Positions 19,270 through 26,973 are shown, counted from the first letter of the stretch. The stretch is 53,843 bases of DNA from Eubacteriales bacterium (GCA_030533415.1 JAUNJE010000014.1:1-53843), one strand, 5' to 3'. Notes: a model not told the origin generated them from the letters alone. A program made the numbers and translations.

Positions 19270-20109
19270 TTATTCGAATTTCCGGTAGCTTCCGATTACA
19301 ATGGCTTTGGAATCCGTTCCGTGGCCGATCTCGTTGGTTTGGATGACGGGAAGATGGCTGCCCACATAGGAAAGCAGCAATTCCCGGGCGGAGGGGCGGC
19401 AATTCAGCTGCTCCATTTTTGTAAATGTTCCCAAAATCACGCCGGATATTTTATCAAATACGCCCATCTGCTTCAGCTGGCTGAAATAAGTGATCACCTG
19501 GGGGACTTCGCCGCCAAGGGCTTCCAGCAGGAGAAGCTTCCCAGAGACGTCGGGGAAATACGCCGTTCCCGCCAGCTTGAGAAAACACCGGGTATTCCCG
19601 CCGACGATGACCCCTTCCATTTGGTTTCCCTGCACAAACCGGTAGGAAAAGTCAAACAGCGGTCCGCAGCGTCCCTGGGCAAAGCGGCGCTGCTGCTGGG
19701 CGGCATGGTCATAGACAAGATTTTTGATTTGGTACAGGACGGAGGGATTCCCGGTTTTGGTATAGATGGCGTTCAGCACGGTGGTCAGGTCGCTGTATCC
19801 CCAAAGCTGCTTTTGAGATTTCGCGATAAGTCCGAAATCCAGATAGTCCAGAATCTCATTGGCCACGTCGCCGCCGGAAATATCGAAAATGACTTGAATG
19901 CTGTCATCTTTATAGAAATCCATCAGTGCGTTTGCCCGCTCCTTTGCGCTGCCGCAGAGTTTGCCGTTATTGGCGTAAATACAGCTGCTGAATTGAACCT
20001 GATAGCCCAGCGACAGCAGCACCTGTGCAAGGAAATGGTTTTGCGCTTCGTATTCCCGCAGTTGACCGTTTGAGCAGCAAACGATTCCGGCTTTTTTTCG
20101 TACATCCAA
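19270..20109 (-). CDS. Second S66 family peptidase (LD-carboxypeptidase/MccF-like)
   Basis: A 279-residue protein with an apparently complete S66 triad: S106 in WGYSDLTT, E196 in KLLLLEALGGEVPQ and H263 in NEIGHGTDS. It is diverged from the LD-carboxypeptidase at 5297-6214 and may have another substrate; LD-carboxypeptidase and MccF-like amide hydrolase roles are both possible. The frame is open to 20307, but those extra codons run through the promoter and leader and a duplicated fragment. TTG 20109, 8 bases after GGGAGG, is the credible start. It is AT-richer than gltB and flanked by both copies of the promoter-leader repeat. Confidence 0.8.
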   Translation of the reverse strand: MDVRKKAGIVCCSNGQLREYEAQNHFLAQVLLSLGYQVQFSSCIYANNGKLCGSAKERANALMDFYKDDSIQVIFDISGGDVANEILDYLDFGLIAKSQKQLWGYSDLTTVLNAIYTKTGNPSVLYQIKNLVYDHAAQQQRRFAQGRCGPLFDFSYRFVQGNQMEGVIVGGNTRCFLKLAGTAYFPDVSGKLLLLEALGGEVPQVITYFSQLKQMGVFDKISGVILGTFTKMEQLNCRPSARELLLSYVGSHLPVIQTNEIGHGTDSKAIVIGSYRKFE

Positions 20110-20123
20110 AATAACATCCTCCC

Positions 20124-20250
20124 GGCGTCCCTTTGAGACATACTTTGCTAAGTGGGAACGCCTTTGCTCTCTTGGGCATTGTATCATAAACCAAAGGTTT
20201 TTACAATGCAAAAAAGTGCGCTTTACGTACCGCTTCCCAGTCCTTTTTAT
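20124..20250 (-). repeat. Direct repeat, copy B: promoter and leader of the S66 gene
   Basis: This matches copy A at 19136-19263 over its length. The stretch from the -35 to the paired GGCG/CGCC leader arms is the best conserved. In RNA, GGCGTTCCC can pair with GGGACGCC with one bulge, and ACTT/AAGT inside can add a second helix. Confidence 0.8.
20178..20206 (-). promoter_or_regulatory. S66 gene promoter (duplicate of the gltB promoter)
   Basis: TTGTAA (20206-20201), 17-base spacer, TACAAT (20183-20178) with upstream TGa. This is the same arrangement as before gltB. Confidence 0.75.
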
Positions 20251-20256
20251 ACTGTA

Positions 20257-20329
20257 GCCGGAAATGTCGAAAATGAATTGAGTGCTGTCATCTTTATAGA
20301 AATCCATCCGTGCGCTTGCCCGCTCCTTT
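20257..20329 (-). pseudogene. Remnant of another S66 gene copy
   Basis: About 73 bases match an internal part of the S66 gene (19873-19945) with few differences. The minus strand reads MDFYKDDSTQFIFDISG, against MDFYKDDSIQVIFDISG in the intact gene. It joins copy B of the leader repeat directly, so it looks like what is left after tandem duplication and internal deletion. Confidence 0.75.
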
Positions 20330-20373
20330 CACGCTTGACACTGGGGAAGAATGGCATTATACTAATTTTATTA

Positions 20374-20522
20374 AAAAGGTTGAAAACCTTTTATAGCACC
20401 GTAGGTGCGTTAAGAGCTGTATGGGACGACTTTTGTGGCGATTCGCCACAAACCGGAAGCACCGTTAGGTGGTTCCTTCTTCATAAAACCGAACGGTTTT
20501 ATGAAGAATCAGTATTAGGTGG
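20374..20522. repeat. Array of hairpins alternating with a CACCGTAGGTG-like motif
   Basis: Three palindromes (20374-20392; 20433-20451; 20477-20508, a 15-bp stem around 2 bases) are each followed by a short motif ending AGGTG (20396-20408, 20459-20472, 20510-20522). The last motif contains the stop codon of the XRE gene. The order hairpin, CACCG-type motif, CTTCTTcATAAAA also occurs near 47172-47246. Confidence 0.65.
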
Positions 20523-21435
20523 TTATTTTCTCCCGACACTTATGTGCCAGCGAACGGGGCCAATTCACTTCTGCTTCAAACCCCCGGCTTTCCAGATTGT
20601 CTGCGATTTGATTATAGACTGCGTATGCATTTATGTAATCGCCTATTTCCTCGTAACAGGAAGCCATGGAATATGCTGCGTCGCACCACTGCGGCTCCAT
20701 TTCCAATGCCCGCTTCCAGTGGGGGAACGCTTCGTCGTAGCGTTTCATCGACCGCAGTAAGTTGCCTGTGTAGATATGCAGTGTGGCGCTCTCCGGGAAT
20801 TTGGCTTCTGCTTTCTGCACCCATTTCCAGGCAGCATCGTAGTCCCCTGCAAAGGAATATGCTTGAATCAAACAAACCCACTCCTGCAATTCATTGCTTC
20901 CTGCTTCAACAAGGGGCAGAAACTCCTCAATGTTTTCCTGATTCCGTCCAATCTCCCAGAGGAAATATGCTTTCTGCCGCTGGGTACGCCAGTAGGTTTC
21001 CGAATCTTCTGTCGGGCCCTTTTTGAGAACACGGTCAAACATCTCTCCGGCTTTCTTGATGCAAACACACATCATTTCTTGATAGAGGATACCGTACAGT
21101 CGTAAGTCCTCTGTGGTATATTCCTCGGACTTCAGCAGTTTCTGATACTCCATATCTGCCCGGAGAAAGTCCTCAGGTTTCAGACTGGCTTCAAATACAC
21201 TGCCCAGCCGCTGGGCGTAGTTATCATAGGCCATACTGGTTTCCTTGTACAGATCATCAATGGTGACACAGTACAAAGCCGCAATTTTCGGAAGGATGGT
21301 TACATCAGGTAGGGTGGTGTTACACTCCCACCGAGAGACAGTCTGAGTGCTGACACCCAAGGCTTCCGCCGCCTGCTCCTGGGTCATATTTTTCGCAACC
21401 CGGAACCGTTTCAAATTTTTAGAAAATACAGTCAT
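20515..21435 (-). CDS. XRE family transcriptional regulator with C-terminal TPR-like repeats
   Basis: A 306-residue protein. Residues about 5-60 are a helix-turn-helix of the Cro/CI type (MTQEQAAEALGVSTQTVSRWE). Residues about 100-290 look like tetratricopeptide helices (SATLHIYTGNLLRSMKRYDEA; WCDAAYSMASCYEEIGDYINA). TPR-bearing XRE regulators often bind peptides (RNPP/Rgg class) or partner proteins, but no ligand can be deduced here. It is divergent from a 27-codon ORF and an MFS gene, which it may control. The ATG follows AAAGGAAG by 7 bases. The AT content and the repeats at its 3' end suggest accessory origin. Confidence 0.85.
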   Translation of the reverse strand: MTVFSKNLKRFRVAKNMTQEQAAEALGVSTQTVSRWECNTTLPDVTILPKIAALYCVTIDDLYKETSMAYDNYAQRLGSVFEASLKPEDFLRADMEYQKLLKSEEYTTEDLRLYGILYQEMMCVCIKKAGEMFDRVLKKGPTEDSETYWRTQRQKAYFLWEIGRNQENIEEFLPLVEAGSNELQEWVCLIQAYSFAGDYDAAWKWVQKAEAKFPESATLHIYTGNLLRSMKRYDEAFPHWKRALEMEPQWCDAAYSMASCYEEIGDYINAYAVYNQIADNLESRGFEAEVNWPRSLAHKCREKITT

Positions 21436-21474
21436 CTTTATTCTTCCTTTCGGGTATTAGAAGCTTCTGACTTC

Positions 21475-21483
21475 ATTATACCA
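21475..21483 (-). promoter_or_regulatory. Extended -10 promoter of the XRE gene
   Basis: TGgTATAAT on the minus strand (TATAAT at 21480-21475). The -35 region 17 bases upstream is poor. The start would be about 35 bases before the ATG. Confidence 0.55.
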
Positions 21484-21574
21484 AAAGGCCGGAATAAGTC
21501 CATATCTTGATTGATGATTAGTGTCTTGAATTTTGATGTGTGATTCTGATATTCCATATAAAAAGGATACATTC

Positions 21575-21598
21575 TTATAAAGAAACAGTATTAGAATC
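21575..21598. repeat. Half copy of the palindromic repeat
   Basis: TTATAAAGAAACAGTATTAG matches the right arm of the perfect palindrome at 22946-22994 over about 18 bases. It lies just upstream of the short ORF. Confidence 0.6.
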
Positions 21599-21624
21599 AA
21601 GAAAAAAGCAAAGGAGAGCGAACC

Positions 21625-21708
21625 ATGGGCTGGAAAAACCAGGTAATTTATCAGCTGAAAGGCAATGCCCAGGCACCCTATGGGGGAGGTGCGCTCTTTT
21701 TCGAGTAA
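21625..21708 (+). CDS. Possible 27-residue peptide upstream of the MFS gene
   Basis: ATG 21625 follows AAGGAGAGCGAACC, a good SD site, and the frame runs 27 codons to TAA at 21706-21708. The peptide begins MGWKNQVIYQ and ends GGGALFFE, with an APYGGG stretch. It has no secretion signal or known motif. It lies between a divergent XRE-TPR regulator and a transporter, so it might be a leader peptide, a signalling peptide or a truncated gene start. Evidence for translation is only the SD site and context. Confidence 0.4.
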   Translation: MGWKNQVIYQLKGNAQAPYGGGALFFE

Positions 21709-21779
21709 AATTCATTATCACACATACTGAAAGACACCTCCCTTTTTTGAATCATTATGATTTGAAAGGGAGTATTTTT

Positions 21780-22865
21780 ATGTTCAATATCAAAAAGCAA
21801 ATTCGAAATATGTATATCATCAGCACCCTGGGCAGCTTCCAGATTGCGGGGGCCTCCTGGGTGGCGCTGCTGGCGGCCCGCGGATTTTCCCTGGCAGAGA
21901 TCGGCATTGCCGAGGGTGCGTTCCATATGGCAAGTCTGCTGTTCGAAATCCCTTCCGGGGTGATCTCCGATGTATTCGGGCGAAAAAAGTGCATGATACT
22001 GAGTCAATGGATGTTTATTCTCTCGGCGCTTCTGATGATCTTTTCGAAAGGCTTGCAAGGGATCTGCGTCAGCATGGTTATCAATGCTTTTGGTTACAAT
22101 TTTGCCTCCGGTACACGGGAATCCCTGGCATACGACAGTTTGAAGGTTGCAGGGCAGGAAGAAAGGTATCTGGCCTATTCCTCCATGGAGTACAGCATCT
22201 ACCGGACCGGTTCCGCCTGCGCCACCTTGTGCGCGGGACTTGCATTGCTTTTGGGCTACCGCCGGGCCAATCTTCTGGATATGGTGCTAAGCAGCATCTG
22301 CCTGCTGTTCTGTTTCCGCCTGAAAGAAGTAGAAGCAGAGCAGCGGCAATTTGAGGGAACGCTGGGAAAACGGCTGCTGCGTTGTTTCCGGGAGAGCCTT
22401 CATTTCTTGACGCACAATGGAAGAAGCCTTGCGCTGATGCTGTTCAATTCCTTCTTCGGCAGTATCCCGGTTCTGACGGCCTTTTTCCTCCAGGCACGGC
22501 TGACGGAAAACGGTCTGAGTGCCACTTGGTTGGGGCCTGGGTTGTTTGTTATTACGCTGGGCGGTGCCGCGGGCGCAAAAGCAGTGACAGCGGTAGCCAA
22601 ATGGGATTATCGGAAAGTGGCGGTTATGTGCATATTTGGTATTGCCGGCGGATTGGCGCTGAGCCTGCATACAATGCCCCTGGTGATGATCATTGGTGGT
22701 TTTGCTGGCAATTTCTTCGACGACATGCTGCAGGTGCGAACCGATGCGCTGCTAAACGAACGATTCCCCTCTGCCCAACGGGCCACACTGCTGTCGGTGT
22801 CTTCCCTGACTTTTTCACTGGTAATGATCCCGATGTCCCCTCTGATGGGGTGGCTGCTGTCATAA
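21780..22865 (+). CDS. Major facilitator superfamily transporter
   Basis: A 361-residue polytopic membrane protein. SDVFGRKKCMILSQWMFILS is the MFS loop 2-3 signature (D-x-x-G-R/K-K). The first helix pair contains FEIPSGVISD, as in putative multidrug or small-molecule exporters of Clostridia. It is shorter than the typical 400 residues but the ends look complete. ATG 21780 is chosen because AAAGGGAG lies 7 bases upstream; the longer frame to 21540 crosses the 27-codon ORF. Substrate unknown. Likely controlled by the divergent XRE regulator. Confidence 0.85.
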   Translation: MFNIKKQIRNMYIISTLGSFQIAGASWVALLAARGFSLAEIGIAEGAFHMASLLFEIPSGVISDVFGRKKCMILSQWMFILSALLMIFSKGLQGICVSMVINAFGYNFASGTRESLAYDSLKVAGQEERYLAYSSMEYSIYRTGSACATLCAGLALLLGYRRANLLDMVLSSICLLFCFRLKEVEAEQRQFEGTLGKRLLRCFRESLHFLTHNGRSLALMLFNSFFGSIPVLTAFFLQARLTENGLSATWLGPGLFVITLGGAAGAKAVTAVAKWDYRKVAVMCIFGIAGGLALSLHTMPLVMIIGGFAGNFFDDMLQVRTDALLNERFPSAQRATLLSVSSLTFSLVMIPMSPLMGWLLS

Positions 22866-22880
22866 AAAAGTCGCTTCAAT

Positions 22881-22925
22881 AAAAAAGGGGGCTGGCTCCG
22901 CTGAATAATCAGCGAAACCAGCCCT
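22881..22925 (-). terminator. Intrinsic terminator, minus strand
   Basis: GGGCTGG and CCAGCCC enclose a second CGCTGA/TCAGCG helix. On the minus strand the stem is followed by a run of six T (22886-22881). It lies between the MFS gene and the kinase-like gene. Confidence 0.75.
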
Positions 22926-22945
22926 CTGGTGCTTATTTCGGTCGT

Positions 22946-22994
22946 CATACTGTTTCTTTATAAAAATGAAACATTTTTATAAAGAAACAGTATG
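22946..22994. repeat. Perfect 23-bp inverted repeat
   Basis: CATACTGTTTCTTTATAAAA (start of the left arm, 22946-22968) is repeated in perfect inversion at 22972-22994 around a 3-base centre. Parts recur at 21575-21598 (right arm) and 47230-47246 (left arm). Confidence 0.85.
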
Positions 22995-23084
22995 AAATAG
23001 TAGCAGTTAGCAATTTGTTAGCAACACGGCATTTGACAGAACAGGGGCAAAATAACAGTGGCGAAAAAGTTCAAAAAGTGCAAC

Positions 23085-23117
23085 AAAAAACCGCCAAAAC
23101 TTAATGTTTCAGCGGTT
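23085..23117 (-). terminator. Terminator downstream of the kinase-like gene
   Basis: AACCGC-x2-AAAC pairs with GTTT-x2-GCGGTT (arms 23089-23100 and 23106-23117), followed on the minus strand by six T. It lies about 75 bases beyond the stop of the gene at 23193. Confidence 0.65.
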
Positions 23118-23192
23118 ATTTGTGAAAATAGTGACTTACTTTGATACAAAATGCACACCTCCCGGAGTTTTCGTTAAATGATACGGGAATAA

Positions 23193-23747
23193 TTAAAAGG
23201 TGCACACTGTCTTATATTTTTCAATGATGATTCTGGAATTGTTTGATAAATCATCATTCCCATCCAATCGGAGAACCGGGCACTGCAAAGAATCTGCCCA
23301 TTTTGTATGAAGCTCTAAGTTTGTGGAACCGCCACCGGAATCGTAACTGGCAACATCATTGAGAAAACGCTGATGCGACGCGTACATATCGCCACCATCC
23401 ATCACTCTGCTTCCAAATTTTTCGTATTCCCGTTGATGAACTCTGGAAACACGTACCTCTGCAGGTGCCGTTAAATGTACAGCAAGAGCAAAGAACGGAT
23501 CAAAAAATTCATGAAAGCTGTCCATAGAGCCTGCCATAACGAAGCGGTCACTCTGGGAGATTGCGTTCATTAGTCCGCTAATCTTTTCTGAACGAGAGTA
23601 CATAACCGAAAAAGGGATTTTCGTGTCGTTCCGCCAGAGATAGTCATCAATATCTAGGAATAGAATTCCCAGTTGCTCTGCAACCATTCGACCGAGTGTC
23701 GTCTTCCCGGAACCTGCAGATCCAAAAATTATGATTCCTTGTTTCAA
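23193..23747 (-). CDS. Small P-loop nucleotide kinase-like ATPase
   Basis: A 184-residue protein with Walker A FGSAGSGKTT near the N-terminus, LFLDIDDYLW (shikimate/adenylate-kinase-like Asp motif) and a lid-like region with RVHQREYEKFGSRV. This pattern fits the uncharacterised AAA_18/adenylate-kinase-like group; the substrate is unknown. TTG 23747, 7 bases after GGAGG, is the best start, and the frame extends to 23807 without a better one. Between it and tRNA-Tyr lie TGaTACAAT (23803-23798), a possible extended -10, and a hairpin with a T run (23765-23822) that could end the tRNA transcript. Confidence 0.7.
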   Translation of the reverse strand: MKQGIIIFGSAGSGKTTLGRMVAEQLGILFLDIDDYLWRNDTKIPFSVMYSRSEKISGLMNAISQSDRFVMAGSMDSFHEFFDPFFALAVHLTAPAEVRVSRVHQREYEKFGSRVMDGGDMYASHQRFLNDVASYDSGGGSTNLELHTKWADSLQCPVLRLDGNDDLSNNSRIIIEKYKTVCTF

Positions 23748-23823
23748 TGCAATTCCTCCAGGGCAAAAAACAAAACCGAACACCAATTGTAATACCCATT
23801 GTATCAAAACTGATGTCCGGTTA

Positions 23824-23908
23824 TGGTGGGGGAGGACGGATTCGAACCATCGAAGCGAAACGCAGCAGATTTACAGTCTGTCCCCTTTGGCCACTCGGGA
23901 ACTCCCCC
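23824..23908 (-). tRNA. tRNA-Tyr (GTA)
   Basis: A class II tRNA with a long variable arm. Acceptor arms GGGGGAG (23908-23902) and CTCCCCC (23834-23828), anticodon loop CTGTAAA with GTA, TTCGAATC T-loop, and an encoded CCA end. It is the second gene of the tRNA operon. Confidence 0.95.
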
Positions 23909-23934
23909 ATATTTCTTTCGTTCCGGAGCCTGTC

Positions 23935-24010
23935 TGGAGCCGGTAGACGGACTCGAACCCCCGACCTGCTGATTACAAATCAGCTGCTCTACCGACTGAG
24001 CTATACCGGC
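23935..24010 (-). tRNA. tRNA-Thr (TGT)
   Basis: 76 bases: acceptor GCCGGTA/TACCGGC, D-arm AGCTCAGTCGGTAGAGC, anticodon stem CTGAT/ATCAG with TGT in TTTGTAA, T-loop GTTCGAGTC, encoded CCA. It lies 26 bases upstream of tRNA-Tyr on the same transcript. Confidence 0.95.
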
Positions 24011-24030
24011 GGCTCAAACAGAACATGCTT

Positions 24031-24058
24031 ATTATAACACGGAAAGCCGATTTGTCAA
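24031..24058 (-). promoter_or_regulatory. Consensus promoter of the tRNA-Thr/tRNA-Tyr operon
   Basis: TTGACA (24058-24053), 16-base spacer, TATAAT (24036-24031) with an upstream TGt extension. Both hexamers are perfect, as expected for a stable-RNA promoter. Confidence 0.85.
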
Positions 24059-24080
24059 GCATTTTCGGGGGATTTTTTCT

Positions 24081-24115
24081 AAAAAGTTCAGGAGTGGGGA
24101 AAACCACTCCTGAAC
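24081..24115 (-). terminator. ileS terminator
   Basis: GTTCAGGAGTGG (24086-24097) pairs with CCACTCCTGAAC (24104-24115), followed on the minus strand by five T. It lies 30 bases beyond the ileS stop and separates ileS from the tRNA promoter. Confidence 0.85.
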
Positions 24116-24147
24116 AGCCGATTTTTGCGCTTTTTTGAAGGAAAAAA

Positions 24148-26940
24148 TCAGAATTCCACGTCCATTTTCGCAATGACAGCGGCACAGCGGGGGCAAAGGC
24201 CGTTTTCATCCGCATTCTCCGAGTGCATCCAGCAGCGGGGGCACTTGGTGCCCTTGGCTTCGCTGACACCGATGGTCAGGGCGGGGAAGTTGACACCGGC
24301 GGCAACCTCGGCACCATCCTCGGGCGCGTCCCAGGTGCAGGTGGAGACAATGCAGATCTCCGCCAGATTCACGCCCGCACAGGCCGCTTTCAGGGCTTCG
24401 TCGCCGGTGCTCAGGGTGACATGGGCTTCCAGGGCCTTGCCGATGCGCTTGTCGGCCCGGGCCTTTTCCAGAACGCCGTTGACATCCTGGCGCAGCTTCA
24501 TGATGACGTTCCACTTGTCCATAGTTGCTTCGTCCAGGGCGTATTCGGCAAAGCTTTCAGGCATCTGGTTCAGCAGCACGTTGCGGGCATCATCGCCCTC
24601 CCGGTGGGGCATGGCCTGCCAGATCTCGTCGCAGGTGAAGGCCAGGATGGGGGCGAAAAGCTTCGTCATGGCGTCCAGGATCAGGAACAGGGCGGTCTGG
24701 GCAGAGCGGCGGCGCAGGCCGTCCTTCTCCTCGCAGTACAGCCGGTCCTTGATGATGTCCAGATAGAAGGAGGAAAGCTCCACCACACAGAAATCATTGA
24801 TGGCGTGAGATACAGTGTGGAACTCGTAGACCTTATAGGCTTTGCGGCAGGCGGCGGCCAGGGCGTCCAGCTTGGTCAGCGCCCAGCGGTCCAGTTCTTC
24901 CATTTCCTCCGCAGGCACCAGATTGTTGGGGTCAAATTCGTTCAGGTTGCCCAGGCAGTAGCGGGCGGTGTTGCGGAATTTCAGATAGTTCTGGGAAAGC
25001 TGCTTGAAAATTTCCTTGGAGCAGCGGACGTCGGCGTGATAGTCGGAAGAACCGGCCCACAGGCGGACGATGTCGGCGCCGAATTCCTTGATGAGATCGG
25101 CGGGGTCAATGCCGTTGCCCAGGGACTTGTGCATGGCCCGGCCCTGACCGTCAACGGTCCAGCCGTGGGTCAGAACCTCCCGGAAGGGGGCACCGTTGCC
25201 CAGGGCGCCTACGGAGGTCAGCAGGCTGGATTGGAACCAGCCGCGGTACTGGTCGGCGCCTTCCAGGTAGACATCGGCGGGCCACAGCTCGGGGGTATCC
25301 TTCATCAAAGAGGCGTAGTGGGTAGAGCCGGAGTCGAACCAGCCGTCCAGCGTGTCGGTCTCCTTTTCAAAACCGTGGGCCTTGCCGCAGTGGGGGCAGG
25401 CCAGACCTTCGGGGGCCAGTTCCGAAGCGTCCTTCTCGAACCAGATGTTGGAGCCGTACTCGTCAAACAGCTTGGAAATGTGCCCGATGGTTTCCGGGGT
25501 GCAGACAGGCTTGCCGCAGTCCTGGCAGTAGAACACCGGGATGGGCAGGCCCCAGCGGCGCTGGCGGGAGATGCACCAGTCGGCCCGTTCCCGGATCATG
25601 CTGACCATGCGGTCGCCGCCCCAGGCGGGATACCACTTGACGTTCTCCACGGCGGCAACGGCATCCTCCTTGAACGCGTCCACGGAGCAGAACCACTGGG
25701 GCGTGGCGCGGAAGATGATGGGCTTTTTGCAGCGGTCGTGATGGGGGTAGGAGTGGACGATCTCCTCGGAAGCGAAGAGCATGCCGCTTTCTTTCATGTC
25801 CGCCAGAATAACGGGGTTGCTTTCTTCGGTTTTCATACCGGCGTACTTGCCGGCGTAGTCGGTGTGGCGGCCATTGTCATCCACGGGGACCACCAGGTCC
25901 ATGCCGTAGCGCATGCAGGTCTGGTAGTCGTCTGCGCCGAAGCCGGGGGCGGTGTGGACACAGCCGGTGCCGGAATCCATGGTGACGTACTCTGCCAGAA
26001 CCAGACGGGAGGTCTTGTCCAGGAAGGGGTGCTGGGCCAGCATGTTCTCAAAGAACGCGCCGGGATAGCTTGCCAGAACCTCGTAATCTTCAAAGCCGCC
26101 GATGGCCATGACCTTCTCCATCAGAGCCTCAGCCATGATGTAGGTCTCGCCGTTCCCGGCCTTCACCAGGACATAGCTGTCCCGGGGATGCAGGCAGATG
26201 CCCAGGTTGCCGGGCAGGGTCCAGATGGTGGTGGTCCAGATGACGAAGTAGGTGCTGCTCAGGTCAAAGCCGGAGAGCTTGCCTAAGTCGTCCTTCATGG
26301 GGAATTTGACATAGACGGAGGTGCAGGGGTCGTCCTGGTACTCGATTTCGGCCTCCGCCACGGCGGTGGCGCAGACGGGGCACCAGTAAACGGGCTTCAG
26401 GCCCTTGTAAACATAGCCCTTGTCGTACATACGGCCAAAGACCTTGACCTCCTGGGCCTCAAAATGCTTGTCCATGGTGCGGTAGGGATGCTCCCAGTCG
26501 CCCACCACGCCCAGACGCTTGAAGCCCGCCATCTGGCGCTGGATATAGTTTTCCGCGAATTCCTCGCAGGCGGCCCGGAAAGCGGGGACAGGCATGGCCT
26601 TATGGTTGAGCTTGCTTTTTTTGATGATGGCGGTTTCGATGGGCAGGCCGTGGTTATCCCAGCCGGGGACATAGGGGGTGTAGTAGCCCAGCATGGCATG
26701 GCTGCGGACGATGAAGTCCTTCAGGGTCTTGTTCAGGGCGTGGCCCATGTGAATATCACCGTTGGAGAAAGGAGGGCCGTCGTGCAGGACAAAGGGGGGC
26801 AGGTCCTTGTTTTTCTCCAGCATGGCATTGTACAGGTCCTGTTCTTCCCAGCTTTTCAGCATACCGGGTTCCCGGGCAGGCAGGCCGGCCTTCATGGGAA
26901 AGCCTGTTTTGGGAGTGATGATGGTGTTTTTGTAATCCAT
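24148..26940 (-). CDS. ileS: Isoleucyl-tRNA synthetase
   Basis: A 930-residue class I synthetase. The HIGH motif reads GDIHMGHALNKT, and the KMSKS loop reads AMHKSLGNGIDP. The editing domain is in the middle, and the C-terminal zinc finger has CPRCW and CPRCA. It charges tRNA-Ile. The ATG at 26940 follows GGAGG by 10 bases; the upstream open frame to 27159 lies within the T-box leader. It ends the conserved ylmE-sepF-divIVA-ileS block and is regulated by the T-box. Confidence 0.97.
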   Translation of the reverse strand: MDYKNTIITPKTGFPMKAGLPAREPGMLKSWEEQDLYNAMLEKNKDLPPFVLHDGPPFSNGDIHMGHALNKTLKDFIVRSHAMLGYYTPYVPGWDNHGLPIETAIIKKSKLNHKAMPVPAFRAACEEFAENYIQRQMAGFKRLGVVGDWEHPYRTMDKHFEAQEVKVFGRMYDKGYVYKGLKPVYWCPVCATAVAEAEIEYQDDPCTSVYVKFPMKDDLGKLSGFDLSSTYFVIWTTTIWTLPGNLGICLHPRDSYVLVKAGNGETYIMAEALMEKVMAIGGFEDYEVLASYPGAFFENMLAQHPFLDKTSRLVLAEYVTMDSGTGCVHTAPGFGADDYQTCMRYGMDLVVPVDDNGRHTDYAGKYAGMKTEESNPVILADMKESGMLFASEEIVHSYPHHDRCKKPIIFRATPQWFCSVDAFKEDAVAAVENVKWYPAWGGDRMVSMIRERADWCISRQRRWGLPIPVFYCQDCGKPVCTPETIGHISKLFDEYGSNIWFEKDASELAPEGLACPHCGKAHGFEKETDTLDGWFDSGSTHYASLMKDTPELWPADVYLEGADQYRGWFQSSLLTSVGALGNGAPFREVLTHGWTVDGQGRAMHKSLGNGIDPADLIKEFGADIVRLWAGSSDYHADVRCSKEIFKQLSQNYLKFRNTARYCLGNLNEFDPNNLVPAEEMEELDRWALTKLDALAAACRKAYKVYEFHTVSHAINDFCVVELSSFYLDIIKDRLYCEEKDGLRRRSAQTALFLILDAMTKLFAPILAFTCDEIWQAMPHREGDDARNVLLNQMPESFAEYALDEATMDKWNVIMKLRQDVNGVLEKARADKRIGKALEAHVTLSTGDEALKAACAGVNLAEICIVSTCTWDAPEDGAEVAAGVNFPALTIGVSEAKGTKCPRCWMHSENADENGLCPRCAAVIAKMDVEF

Positions 26941-26973
26941 TGGAATTTGACCTCCATTTGAAATGAAAATGAT

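Noticed and set aside
20433-20508. CRISPR-like spacing of short repeats
   Set aside because: Units differ in length and sequence, and they are palindromes with no unique spacers and no cas gene nearby.
22995-23080. Possible attachment-site remnant with repeated TTAGCAA words
   Set aside because: TTAGCAATTTGTTAGCAAC is suggestive of integrase core sites, but there is no integrase and no second copy in the window.
24223-26286. A 687-codon plus-strand frame opposite ileS
   Set aside because: Shadow of the synthetase in the complementary frame; no recognisable protein features.
24148-26940. AMHKSLGN instead of KMSKS in IleRS as a broken motif
   Set aside because: The signature lysine before SLGN is kept, and variation at the first residues of this loop is tolerated among class I synthetases; no sign of decay elsewhere in the gene.
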